Notes: generated by a model not told the origin, from the letters alone. A stretch of 64,000 nucleotides of DNA from Candidatus Pseudothioglobus singularis PS1 (GCF_001281385.1 NZ_CP006911.1:868001-932000), one strand, 5' to 3'; positions 7,831 to 14,832 are shown, numbered from the stretch's first letter. Numbers and translations are program-made.

Positions 7831-9126
7831 TTAGTTATCATTATAGTTATCTATATTGAATACCTCTTCAGATAACACTCTTCTATTTATATAAGGTGTT
7901 ACATCCTTCATATTGTCTACTAACTCTTTATACTGAATTGGCACTATAAAAGAATCATAAATAGTGAGACAAGGTATTTCTCTCTTAGTAAGCTCCATTA
8001 CAACTTCGAAGACTATGTCAGATTCCCAGCAGCTTATGAAGTCGCCATAGATTTTTCCGTTGTTATAGTACTTAGCAATCTTTGGGTGTTTACTTAAGAT
8101 TGCTTTAGCTATGTCAGTAGACTTTACTTTCTTCTTAAATTCAATATATTCTTCGTGCTTTTTAATGTCTTTAGCTTTAGGATTTTTAACTTTAAGGGCT
8201 TCATATTTATAATGATTAATGACTGAATGAGCAGTTCCTAAAACTGAATTACTACCCTGCATAAATGTGGAGAAATTCTTAGCGATATGCCTTGGTACTG
8301 GATAACCATCAACAATAATATAGTAAGGGTCATCGTCATAAGGATATGGTGCTCCAGTGATCACTTGATACATAGCATTTAGATGTGATGCATCTCGGTC
8401 TAGCTCAATTGTTGGCTGACCATCAATAGTTATATTCTTTCTGAGCTCTGATGATAGATTAACCCAAGGACCGGGCATCCTTCCGCCATAGGCAAACTCA
8501 GTATTCTCACCTTGATGTTTATGCCTAATAAATTTCCTCTGAATGGTGAACTTCTTGAACTCTCTATCTTCAGTACCATCATCATTTAAAAGAACAATCC
8601 TACTATTGCTAAGAAGTTGGTCATACTGTTTAATTTCTTCACTTAGCCACTTGGAGTAGTCAGTGTCTTCATAATCGATATAAGATTGCTTTCCATTATC
8701 TTTTTTAGCTTTTCTGAGGGTGATATAAGTCCCAACTCTTTTGTCTATGCCCTCGTCTGACCATTCAGTGTTTTCAAACCACTGCAATAGCTTGTCAGTA
8801 GGCATCATAGTGGTTCGTTTATTCTCGTCAAAATCCCCTAATTCTTGAACGATATAGCCATTGCTCTCAAGAGCATCTAGTGACGAAATGATTGAACTAT
8901 AACCAATCCCCAATGGATTGTATCTTTTGCCTCCTAAGGGTTGCTTTTTACGAGAGACCATAACCTTTCTTTGACCTTGTATGAATAGATTACATAACAG
9001 CAGTTTTAGAGCCTTAAATTGACTCTTTTGCCTCATTCCAAGGTCTTTGCCTAGTTGGCTTGATAACTCCTCTAAATGAGGCATATTGACGTCTAGAAAG
9101 AGGTCTATTTTAGGTATATGAGCCAT
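7831..9126 (-). CDS. Putative replication protein with family-A-polymerase-like motifs
   Basis: 431-residue protein with no confident name. Residues 65-115 look like a winged helix (YSSIISSLDALESNGYIV). Further on, three motifs occur in the order and spacing of family A DNA polymerases: ELDRDASHLNAMY (241-253, motif A-like, Asp then S-x-L), RHIAKNFSTFMQGS (279-292, like the O-helix RxxAKxxxxxxxG) and TIYDSFIV (388-395, motif C-like, Asp-Ser in place of Asp-Glu). No exonuclease domain. Being in an integrase-bearing island, it may replicate or repair the element. An unrelated phage-type protein remains possible. Confidence 0.5.
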   Translation of the reverse strand: MAHIPKIDLFLDVNMPHLEELSSQLGKDLGMRQKSQFKALKLLLCNLFIQGQRKVMVSRKKQPLGGKRYNPLGIGYSSIISSLDALESNGYIVQELGDFDENKRTTMMPTDKLLQWFENTEWSDEGIDKRVGTYITLRKAKKDNGKQSYIDYEDTDYSKWLSEEIKQYDQLLSNSRIVLLNDDGTEDREFKKFTIQRKFIRHKHQGENTEFAYGGRMPGPWVNLSSELRKNITIDGQPTIELDRDASHLNAMYQVITGAPYPYDDDPYYIIVDGYPVPRHIAKNFSTFMQGSNSVLGTAHSVINHYKYEALKVKNPKAKDIKKHEEYIEFKKKVKSTDIAKAILSKHPKIAKYYNNGKIYGDFISCWESDIVFEVVMELTKREIPCLTIYDSFIVPIQYKELVDNMKDVTPYINRRVLSEEVFNIDNYNDN

Positions 9127-9186
9127 TATTCTAGATATTTAGTACTGTATTGATAATCACATTCACTTTTATTCATAAATTAAGAC

Positions 9187-9423
9187 TTAATCCACTTGTC
9201 CAGGTGTGTATGCCTCCCCACCCGGAAATACTCCGGGATTAGTCTCCATTAGCCATATCCCAAAAATCGTTGAGGCAACAATAAACAAAACAGGGATAGA
9301 GAATAGGATTAGGATAACTTTTCCTAACTTACGATATTTTGTGAGCTTTATGAAAAATAGCCCAAAGAAGAAGAGAAATAACCATCCTGGGTAAAGTGGA
9401 ACTGAATTGAGGAAGTTAATCAA
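9187..9423 (-). CDS. Small membrane protein, tandem copy 1
   Basis: 78 residues, two membrane helices separated by a basic loop with KLTKYRKLGK. It is a close paralogue of the next gene (9420-9644; identical first 15 residues MINFLNSVPLYPGWL) and of 21570-21791 outside the island (shared TKYRKLG). The start codon is TTG, overlapping the upstream TGA stop as TTGA. Relative to the tail remnant at 9645-9682, the stop has mutated and the protein runs on four residues. Function unknown. Confidence 0.6.
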   Translation of the reverse strand: MINFLNSVPLYPGWLFLFFFGLFFIKLTKYRKLGKVILILFSIPVLFIVASTIFGIWLMETNPGVFPGGEAYTPGQVD

Positions 9424-9644
9424 GGTGTATCCCAGAAACTATCTTGAAGACATACCCACATATCAGAGCACGAAGTAAGCCAAAAGGCAAGAGAAGCAGT
9501 CACTACAATAAATGGAACAAAAAATAGAATTATCAGCGTAATACCTGTCTTCTTATAATTGGTAAAGTAATGTAGAAGCATTCCATAGAAAGGAACAAAT
9601 AACCATCCTGGATAAAGTGGAACTGAATTGAGAAAGTTAATCAA
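9420..9644 (-). CDS. Small membrane protein, tandem copy 2
   Basis: 74 residues, two membrane helices, TTG start overlapping an upstream TGA. The N-terminal half is nearly identical to copy 1, while the C-terminal end diverges and has two Cys (SCSDMWVCLQ). The start/stop overlaps on both sides show that the unit was duplicated in tandem as a coupled gene. Function unknown; by form it could be an inner-membrane accessory, a small toxin or an immunity protein. Confidence 0.6.
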   Translation of the reverse strand: MINFLNSVPLYPGWLFVPFYGMLLHYFTNYKKTGITLIILFFVPFIVVTASLAFWLTSCSDMWVCLQDSFWDTP

Positions 9645-9682
9645 GGAGTGTATACCTCACCACCAGCGTATTGAGTATTATT
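9645..9682 (-). pseudogene. Tail of a third tandem copy
   Basis: On the minus strand, codons reading QYAGGEVYTP then TGA precede the TTG start of copy 2. They match the GGEAYTP tail of copy 1. The rest of this copy is missing; its place is taken by the Sel1-repeat gene, whose TGA (9689-9691) lies in the same frame a few codons upstream. Confidence 0.5.
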
Positions 9683-9688
9683 TTCATT

Positions 9689-10312
9689 TCAAAAGTTCTT
9701 CTCAAGCACCTCAATTGCATCTTTAAATCCTAGATTTGCTGACTTCTCAAACCAAGCCTCAGCAACATCGATATCTTGCATTAAGCCTTCAGAACTCATA
9801 AGCCCTCTTGCGTTAATCCATCCAAGATTAAACTGCGCCATAGCATTACCATTATTAGCAGCAACTTCCATCTCAGCTAATACATCTCTATGCTCATTTT
9901 CATAGAGTGTCGCTAAATTAGCATAAGCGTCATCACTTCCATTAAAGGTCGCTCTTTCAAACCAATATATCATTTCCACAATATCTTCTACTGTGTCATT
10001 CTTCCAACCAGCAGCCAGTCTCCAACCTAAATCATATTGAGCCTTGGCATTATTATTTTCAGCAGCCCTCATTAACCACATTTCACCTACTTCTGGAATG
10101 TTTAAAGCGTTAGGGTCTCTGAAGTACATTGAGAGCACATACTGTGCTGTGGAGTCACCATTATTAGCTAAATCAACAATTAGGTCTGCTGCGCGAACAA
10201 ATTCACCCTGTCTAGCCATTGCAAGACTATCATCGATAAGATAGCTGTCGTCCTCAGCGAAGACGGCTTGAGAACAAAGAACAAATAATATTAATAGTTT
10301 TCTATAAATAAT
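9689..10312 (-). CDS. Secreted Sel1-repeat protein with non-standard start
   Basis: The repeats (NAKAQYDLGWRLAAGWKND, AMAQFNLGWINARGL, about 36 residues each) are Sel1-like, a helical protein-binding scaffold. The first ATG is at 10219 and would give 176 residues without a signal peptide. The frame continues upstream through a perfect signal peptide (RKLLILFVLCSQAVFA, then EDD), preceded by AGAGGA. The only codons in place for a start are ATT at 10312-10310 or 10309-10307. Either a rare AUU start is used, helped by overlap with the upstream gene, or the start has been lost. Confidence 0.55.
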   Translation of the reverse strand: MIYRKLLILFVLCSQAVFAEDDSYLIDDSLAMARQGEFVRAADLIVDLANNGDSTAQYVLSMYFRDPNALNIPEVGEMWLMRAAENNNAKAQYDLGWRLAAGWKNDTVEDIVEMIYWFERATFNGSDDAYANLATLYENEHRDVLAEMEVAANNGNAMAQFNLGWINARGLMSSEGLMQDIDVAEAWFEKSANLGFKDAIEVLEKNF

Positions 10313-10482
10313 CTTTCCTCTTCAGTTAGCACCCACTTGCATATAGTGCCTTGAATTTTTTCTTCCAAATAATCCGCTGCTGTCATTTCAGCTTTTTTGT
10401 TGATAATAGACATCATCTGCTCCTGACTAGCGGATACGCTTAAGGAAGTGATGCAGAATAATAGTAGTAATAGTCGTTTCAT
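10291..10482 (-). CDS. Small secreted hypothetical protein
   Basis: 63 residues: signal peptide MKRLLLLLFCITSLSVSA, then a 45-residue acidic-helical part (MMSIINKKAEMTAADYLEEKI) with one Cys. No family recognised. Its stop overlaps the start region of the Sel1 gene, so the two are probably coupled. Confidence 0.5.
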   Translation of the reverse strand: MKRLLLLLFCITSLSVSASQEQMMSIINKKAEMTAADYLEEKIQGTICKWVLTEEERLFIENY

Positions 10483-10507
10483 CTATTAGAAAATTTATAG
10501 CGAACAG

Positions 10508-10643
10508 TCAAAGGAAATTAGGAGAGGCACCTTTGATGTGAGAATGCACGCTATTCCATCTAATCTCACTTTAGTGTTTTTAGGAGAACAACATTCATCA
10601 TTCTATTTACAGAATGCAATTGCTTTGTGTTGAAATGATGAAT
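10508..10643. other. Intergenic region with three successive hairpins
   Basis: Three perfect inverted repeats in a row: TCAAAGG/CCTTTGA (10508-10514/10530-10536), GTGAGA/TCTCAC (10538-10543/10564-10569) and ATTCATCATT/AATGATGAAT (10593-10602/10634-10643), the last with an inner ATTCT/AGAAT. It lies in the 194-bp gap between minus-strand genes. Could be an mRNA leader structure, a small RNA or a cargo junction. Confidence 0.4.
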
Positions 10644-10676
10644 TTATGGTGTAGATTAACCCATAATTTCTTATCA

Positions 10677-11255
10677 CTAAATAAAATAATATTTTTGAAT
10701 ATCATCCCATAACCCATATTCATCAAGTAATTCAGTTGCACGCTCACTGCCTTGCCTATGAGCTAAATTAATCCAATGTGCCGCCTCTAAATTCGATTTT
10801 GGAACGCCTTGACCTTTATAATGCATTATTCCTAAATTACATTGGGCATTAGCATTGCCTGGTCCTTTTCTGGAGTCACTACAAATACTTAATGAAGAGT
10901 TTGAAGCCATTAGAAACCACATAAAAGCCTCTTCATAATCTATATCAACTCCAAGCCCTTTGAGATATATCACTCCCAAGTTATTCTGTGCAGAATCGTA
11001 GCCTTGCTCAGCTGCTTTACGAAACCAAAAAATAGCTTTTTCAGAATCTTCGGAAGTGCCTTTGCCACTCGAATGCAAGAAACCTAGATTGAATTGACTA
11101 GTAATATGTCCTTGGAAAGCCGCCTTGGAAGTCCAATAAAAAGCTTTATCATCATCTTGGGTGACACCATCACCTTCATAATACATATTGCTTAAATCCC
11201 ACTGAGCTTTTAAATCACCTGCTTCAGCATCTTTTATTTTTTGTTGAATCTTCAT
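10677..11255 (-). CDS. Sel1-repeat protein
   Basis: 192 residues with at least four Sel1-like repeats of 36 residues (GDLKAQWDLSNMYYEGDGVTQD, HITSQFNLGFLHSSGKGTSED, YDSAQNNLGVIYLKGLGVDID, NAQCNLGIMHYKGQGVPKS). Unlike the Sel1 gene at 9689 it lacks a signal peptide, so it is probably a cytoplasmic protein-binding scaffold. ATGA overlap with the 49-residue gene upstream indicates coupled translation. Partner unknown. Confidence 0.75.
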   Translation of the reverse strand: MKIQQKIKDAEAGDLKAQWDLSNMYYEGDGVTQDDDKAFYWTSKAAFQGHITSQFNLGFLHSSGKGTSEDSEKAIFWFRKAAEQGYDSAQNNLGVIYLKGLGVDIDYEEAFMWFLMASNSSLSICSDSRKGPGNANAQCNLGIMHYKGQGVPKSNLEAAHWINLAHRQGSERATELLDEYGLWDDIQKYYFI

Positions 11256-11401
11256 TTGCCCTCCTTGTTTGAAAGGACAACATTTTTATTTTTGCTTGAG
11301 TTTTTATCTTTTTTGACTGGTCTTTTGACCGTTGCGATTAACCATCCACTCTTAAAAAGAGGGTGGTCCTCAGGTAACTCGCGATATATTACTTTACCCA
11401 T
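11252..11401 (-). CDS. Small basic protein, 49 residues
   Basis: ORF with a strong GGAGG seven bases before ATG and a TGA that overlaps the ATG of the Sel1 gene. The product begins MGKVIYRELPEDHPLFKSGW and ends in a Lys/Asn-rich tail; no Cys, no membrane helix. The ribosome binding site and coupling are the evidence that it is real. Function unknown. Confidence 0.55.
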   Translation of the reverse strand: MGKVIYRELPEDHPLFKSGWLIATVKRPVKKDKNSSKNKNVVLSNKEGK

Positions 11402-11426
11402 TTGACTACCTCCGTTTTAGTACTTT

Positions 11427-11487
11427 AAGGAAAATCCTAGGGCGACAATAGGAACAAATGCCCAGTTCGTGAGGTGAACTATTCCTT
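11427..11487 (-). promoter_or_regulatory. Candidate three-way-junction leader RNA
   Basis: Nested pairings: AAGGAA/TTCCTT (11427-11432/11482-11487) encloses GGGC/GCCC (11440-11443/11460-11463) and AGTTC/GAACT (11464-11468/11476-11480), the inner two abutting. It ends about 25 bases before the ORF at 11252-11401, so on the minus strand it would be a structured 5' leader. Not a class I recognise. Confidence 0.35.
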
Positions 11488-11542
11488 TAATTAAGAAGAA
11501 TTATATACCTATTTTCTATTGTAATATTTAACAGTAATGCTA

Positions 11543-12022
11543 TTATTTTTCTTTTGTTCTGTATATGAGTATGCCAGCAATAACAATACTCATAAGTAAT
11601 CCCGCAATGACTGGTCCCAAAGCATCAAACATCATTATGAGAAAAAATATTGCAAGAATAATTAAAATAACCTTGAATCCATCGCCACTCTGACTTTGTG
11701 CTGCAGAAACAAACTTTGAGTAATTTTTCTCAGATTCAATCCTCTCACCTGCAACTTCTCTAATTTTACTAATTGCCTCAGAGGGTGAAATTTTAAAAAA
11801 TTCCCTGTCTTCTCTATATCTAGAGCCTATTAATTGCCTATGCACTTCTAATTCAACATCCTCATAATCTTCTGTTAAAGCCCTGTATTCAAGAACAAAA
11901 TCTTCAAGAACTCCAGTTGTGCTAAGGTCACGCCTTCTTTTCTCTGGGTCTTTGCTTGATTGACCAATCTTTACAAGACCAGGGTGAGCAGGGTTTGACA
12001 TAACGTAGATAAAGCCAATCAT
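11543..12022 (-). CDS. T5orf172/GIY-YIG-type nuclease domain with two C-terminal membrane helices
   Basis: 159 residues. Residues 1-80 match the T5orf172 (Mug113) branch of the GIY-YIG superfamily: GFIYVMSNPAHPGLVKIGQS, PEKRRRDL, ELEVHRQL and REDREFFKI hold the expected Tyr, Lys-Ile-Gly, Arg, His and Glu positions. A linker follows, then two membrane helices (about 118-152). This is a nuclease-like head tethered to the inner membrane on the cytoplasmic side. It is the last gene of the 13881-11543 operon, two bases after the MORN gene. Confidence 0.75.
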   Translation of the reverse strand: MIGFIYVMSNPAHPGLVKIGQSSKDPEKRRRDLSTTGVLEDFVLEYRALTEDYEDVELEVHRQLIGSRYREDREFFKISPSEAISKIREVAGERIESEKNYSKFVSAAQSQSGDGFKVILIILAIFFLIMMFDALGPVIAGLLMSIVIAGILIYRTKEK

Positions 12023-12024
12023 AA

Positions 12025-12741
12025 TTAACCTTTAATTGAAGTACATTTACCATCTTCGCACATATACTCAGATGTTATCTCTCCTTTCTCATTCCATTCA
12101 ATATACTTTCCTGTAAATTTGCCCTCATCATTTCTATTTATCTCACTTTGCTTTTGGCCATTCTCATACCAATTAGTTTCTTTACCAATAGAGAGACTAT
12201 TTTTGTAATTGAACTCATATGCTTTATTACCATTTTCACGCCACAAAGTACTTTTCCCATCTAAATTACCATTCTTCCAATGCTCTTCTCGCCAAATCTG
12301 GCCATTTTTAAACCAAGTTATATATTTTCCATCTTTAATACCGTTTGGCCAATTTCCTTTCATTTTCATTTGGCCATCTGGATACCAGCTAGTTGATGTT
12401 CCAAATAACTTTCCATCCTTAAGATACTCTATTGTATCAAGTTGTCCATTCCTATACCACCAAGTTGATTTACCATCTAACTTACCATTTTTAAGATTTA
12501 CTTTGGTTGCATATTGACCATATGCATCTTTATAAACACAGATACTAGTGGCTGTAATTCCTACTTCTTGATTAGGAAAAAAATAAACATTGACAGAGTT
12601 ATATTCATCTATTTTTTCAATTCTTGTTTGGACATTTGGTTGCTCATAACAAAAGTCACTTAAAGAAAAATCTAAATGTGAGCTTCCATAAGAATTAAAA
12701 GAAAGCACTAGAGAGAAGAGTAGTAGCAGTAGTTTTTTCAA
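12025..12741 (-). CDS. Secreted MORN-variant (YwqK-like) repeat protein
   Basis: 238 residues: signal peptide (LKKLLLLLFSLVLS, TTG start), then six repeats of about 23 residues with W-Y/F-x-N/D-G-Q followed by G-x-x-x-G-K, the MORN-variant pattern annotated as YwqK-family antitoxin in other bacteria. The TTG start overlaps the preceding TGA stop. A paralogous repeat set makes up the first half of 16156-17817. The repeats form a beta-solenoid-like surface; partner unknown. Secretion argues against a cytoplasmic antitoxin role. Confidence 0.75.
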   Translation of the reverse strand: MKKLLLLLFSLVLSFNSYGSSHLDFSLSDFCYEQPNVQTRIEKIDEYNSVNVYFFPNQEVGITATSICVYKDAYGQYATKVNLKNGKLDGKSTWWYRNGQLDTIEYLKDGKLFGTSTSWYPDGQMKMKGNWPNGIKDGKYITWFKNGQIWREEHWKNGNLDGKSTLWRENGNKAYEFNYKNSLSIGKETNWYENGQKQSEINRNDEGKFTGKYIEWNEKGEITSEYMCEDGKCTSIKG

Positions 12742-13364
12742 CTTTCTAATTCTTTTTTAATTTTATTAGCTAGCTCATAGTTTTGATTTTTATTAGCCTT
12801 TATAAGCTCTTTCTGCAACATTAAAACTCTTTCATTTTCTTGTTCAAGTGCACTTTCCTCCTCTTCCTTTTTTTCTTCATCAGAGTCAAAAATGTCATAA
12901 GGATTAGGATATGACTTGCTAAGATAATCTGCAGCCCATTTTGGATATGGAAACAGTTCAGATGACTCCCACCTTAACTTTAAATAGAGTTTTCCTAGGG
13001 CTGTATTTCTAAATTTACTTTCCCCAATTCTATCACCTCTTGATTTTCCAAAAGGTAGCCAGGTAGAGGGTATATTCTCTTTCTTTTCCCATTCGGCTCT
13101 TCTTTTAAAAATTGCACATACATTCTTAGGCTCTTCGGGCTTGGAGTCTTTATTTGTAAATTCATCCCAAACAATATTCTCTGGAAAACAATATTCTTCA
13201 TATTCTTTATATAAAGACAAATCTAGAAAATAAATATCACTTTCTTCAAGAGCAGCTTGCTTATCCAATAAATTATCATTTTTTTCAGATATTTGGCTTA
13301 CTTTTTTTCTTAAGTCATCTAATTCTTTTCTTGCAGATGAAAGATTACTATATTGACTTATCAT
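12738..13364 (-). CDS. Coiled-coil hypothetical protein
   Basis: 208 residues, soluble. An N-terminal coiled coil (about 1-40), a central Trp/Tyr/Pro-rich globular part (about 45-165; TWLPFGKSRGDRIGESKFR, LKLRWESSELFPYPKWAADYL), then an acidic helix and a C-terminal UVR-like hairpin (LQKELIKANKNQNYELANKI). No family recognised. ATGA overlap with the upstream gene and TTGA overlap with the MORN gene place it firmly in the operon. Confidence 0.6.
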   Translation of the reverse strand: MISQYSNLSSARKELDDLRKKVSQISEKNDNLLDKQAALEESDIYFLDLSLYKEYEEYCFPENIVWDEFTNKDSKPEEPKNVCAIFKRRAEWEKKENIPSTWLPFGKSRGDRIGESKFRNTALGKLYLKLRWESSELFPYPKWAADYLSKSYPNPYDIFDSDEEKKEEEESALEQENERVLMLQKELIKANKNQNYELANKIKKELES

Positions 13365-13660
13365 TGCTCATCCTTTTCGAGATTGGGAGCTTGCTTTAAA
13401 AATTCATCCAAAACATCAAACATATGATGTTCTCTTGAGAGGTAAAGGTATTTGTTATATCTTTTTGCTTCAGCAAGCTTTTTTGCTATTGTTTTATTTG
13501 ACTTTTCAGTTATCTCAACCCAATTCTTTAAGCTTTTAAGGCCTTCTTCAAGATTTGATAGCTCAATACTCATAGTATCTGAATCGTTTTTCTTTCGCCA
13601 AGATGAGTATAAAAAAAAGGCAATCAATAAGAGAAGAATTAAAATGATATTTTCAGACAT
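13361..13660 (-). CDS. Membrane-anchored coiled-coil protein
   Basis: 99 residues: one N-terminal membrane helix (ENIILILLLLIAFFLYSSW), then about 75 charged residues with heptad-like spacing. Probably anchored with the helix pointing into the cytoplasm (positive residues RKK after the anchor). Two-base gap to the upstream gene and ATGA overlap with the next. Function unknown; likely a partner of the other coiled-coil operon products. Confidence 0.55.
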   Translation of the reverse strand: MSENIILILLLLIAFFLYSSWRKKNDSDTMSIELSNLEEGLKSLKNWVEITEKSNKTIAKKLAEAKRYNKYLYLSREHHMFDVLDEFLKQAPNLEKDEQ

Positions 13661-13662
13661 TT

Positions 13663-13881
13663 TTAATCTTTAAACCTCTCTGACAAACTTAATACTTTTT
13701 CTCTGTATTTAGAAATTTTGACTGAATGCTCATCAAACATTTTCTTGTCTTTTAAATTGTAATCATATATTTCTTTCTTTAAGCGTTCAAATTCTGCCTC
13801 AGCTGAATTGAGCCTGTTTAAATATATTTGAGATTCAGACTTGAGCTTTTGTATTTTTTCAAGTATTTCAATTAATTCCAT
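13663..13881 (-). CDS. Small coiled-coil protein
   Basis: 72 residues, almost entirely predicted coiled coil (EILEKIQKLKSESQIYLNRL through KYREKVLSLSERF). First gene of the five-gene operon 13881-11543. The start codon lies eight bases after the TACAAT of the promoter-like module at 13889-13908, so its message may be leaderless. Function unknown. Confidence 0.5.
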   Translation of the reverse strand: MELIEILEKIQKLKSESQIYLNRLNSAEAEFERLKKEIYDYNLKDKKMFDEHSVKISKYREKVLSLSERFKD

Positions 13882-13888
13882 ATTAACA

Positions 13889-13908
13889 ATTGTAGTTTAT
13901 TCTGAAAC
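13889..13908 (-). promoter_or_regulatory. Shared promoter-like module, inverted copy
   Basis: Exact inverted copy of 6869-6888. On the minus strand it ends in TACAAT eight bases from the ATG at 13881. A diverged version (19079-19098) lies between the integrase stop and the pilin gene. Confidence 0.5.
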
Positions 13909-13951
13909 TAAATACCACCCTTAACTAGATTAATAAGACTCGACTTATGCT
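13909..13951 (-). pseudogene. Partial copy of the integrase 3' end
   Basis: Matches the last 12 codons of the integrase plus its stop, in frame (KSSLINLVKGGI-stop against KSTLINRVMGGI-stop), and continues into the promoter-like module found after the real integrase. The upstream gene's own stop (GCA TAA) is formed at the join, so the copy begins exactly at the end of the macro-domain gene. Confidence 0.65.
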
Positions 13952-14550
13952 GTTAATAAACTTTGATGTGATTGATATATTTCTTCAAAGCTGGAAATCC
14001 TTGCAGGCTCTTTGATTAGCTTGTAAGCAGCCCTCATCTGTGCTGCACATTTAACAGGCTCCATAGAACCTATACCAGTCCCTAAACCAGAGCATATAAG
14101 AGACTTTATTGGTCTTTTGGGCTTAGACTCATTAAAGCTATTTATAGCAATCAGAATAGCTCTAAAGGCGATATACGCATTTAGAGTATAAGCAACATTC
14201 TCAGGTATTCTCATAGTCGGTGCTGCAATCAAGTAGCTCCATTTGTTATGGTTAGTATTTATAATCTCAGCTGAACCAATTGGCATCTCACCGTGGTATT
14301 TCTTAAGAATAACTTCTTGAATGTCTTTCTCAACTTGAAAACCTAATTCATTTCTGATGGCTAAATCAAGCCCACCATCCATTATTCCAAAGCTGTTTGC
14401 AGGGCTCACAATCGCATCTGCACTTTGTTGAAAGTAGTCACCTGTAAGAACTTCTACCTCAGGAAAGCCAGAGAATACTTGCCTCCACTTATCGCACAAT
14501 TCTAGTTTTGAATCAATTAAATATAGCTTCTCTAATTTTGTATTTATCAA
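13945..14550 (-). CDS. Macro-domain protein
   Basis: 201 residues, soluble. The macro fold is shown by VLTGDYFQQSADAIVSPANSFGIMDGGLDLAIR (residues about 36-68; AIVSPAN and the GGLD loop bind ADP-ribose) and CSGLGTGIGSM (about 152-162, phosphate-binding loop). Close to the phage-type macro-domain group. Likely binds or hydrolyses ADP-ribose or ADP-ribosyl groups. Start is TTG at 14550 with AAGGAG nine bases upstream. Its last codons run into the integrase remnant. Confidence 0.8.
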   Translation of the reverse strand: MINTKLEKLYLIDSKLELCDKWRQVFSGFPEVEVLTGDYFQQSADAIVSPANSFGIMDGGLDLAIRNELGFQVEKDIQEVILKKYHGEMPIGSAEIINTNHNKWSYLIAAPTMRIPENVAYTLNAYIAFRAILIAINSFNESKPKRPIKSLICSGLGTGIGSMEPVKCAAQMRAAYKLIKEPARISSFEEIYQSHQSLLTA

Positions 14551-14562
14551 TTGTTATTCTCC

Positions 14563-14832
14563 TTATGTTTTAGAGGCCCAAATGCCACGAACACCATTAT
14601 GTTCGACAAATAATTTAGTTAAATCTTCTGAATCTTTATGTCGGATAAATCCATCTGATTCTTTCAACTCTCCATCCCTGATTAATCGGTTGATAACCAG
14701 CTCATAGTCTATAGTCTGATAATCGAGATTTATATTCGCCAATAAATGCAAGAACATACTTTTTCTAATGACTCTTCCTTTTATTTTTGCTGTTATTAAA
14801 TCTTTAATGAAATCTATATCTAAGTAATGCAT
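14563..14832 (-). CDS. Small hypothetical protein
   Basis: 89 residues from ATG at 14832, chosen because GGAGG lies six bases upstream; the frame is open to 14874. The product (MHYLDIDFIKDLITAKIKG) looks helical and winged-helix-like in its middle (YELVINRLIRDGELKESDGFIR), which would suit a DNA-binding or anti-repressor role, but this is weak. Twelve bases ahead of the macro-domain gene, likely co-transcribed. Confidence 0.5.
   Translation of the reverse strand: MHYLDIDFIKDLITAKIKGRVIRKSMFLHLLANINLDYQTIDYELVINRLIRDGELKESDGFIRHKDSEDLTKLFVEHNGVRGIWASKT

Noticed and set aside
10593-10643. Integron attC-like site
   Set aside because: The inverted repeat lacks the GTTRRRY/RYYYAAC core ends, and the recombinase is a phage/island-type integrase without an integron-specific insert.
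11427-11487. Hammerhead ribozyme
   Set aside because: The three-way shape is similar, but the CUGAUGA and GAAA core strands are absent.
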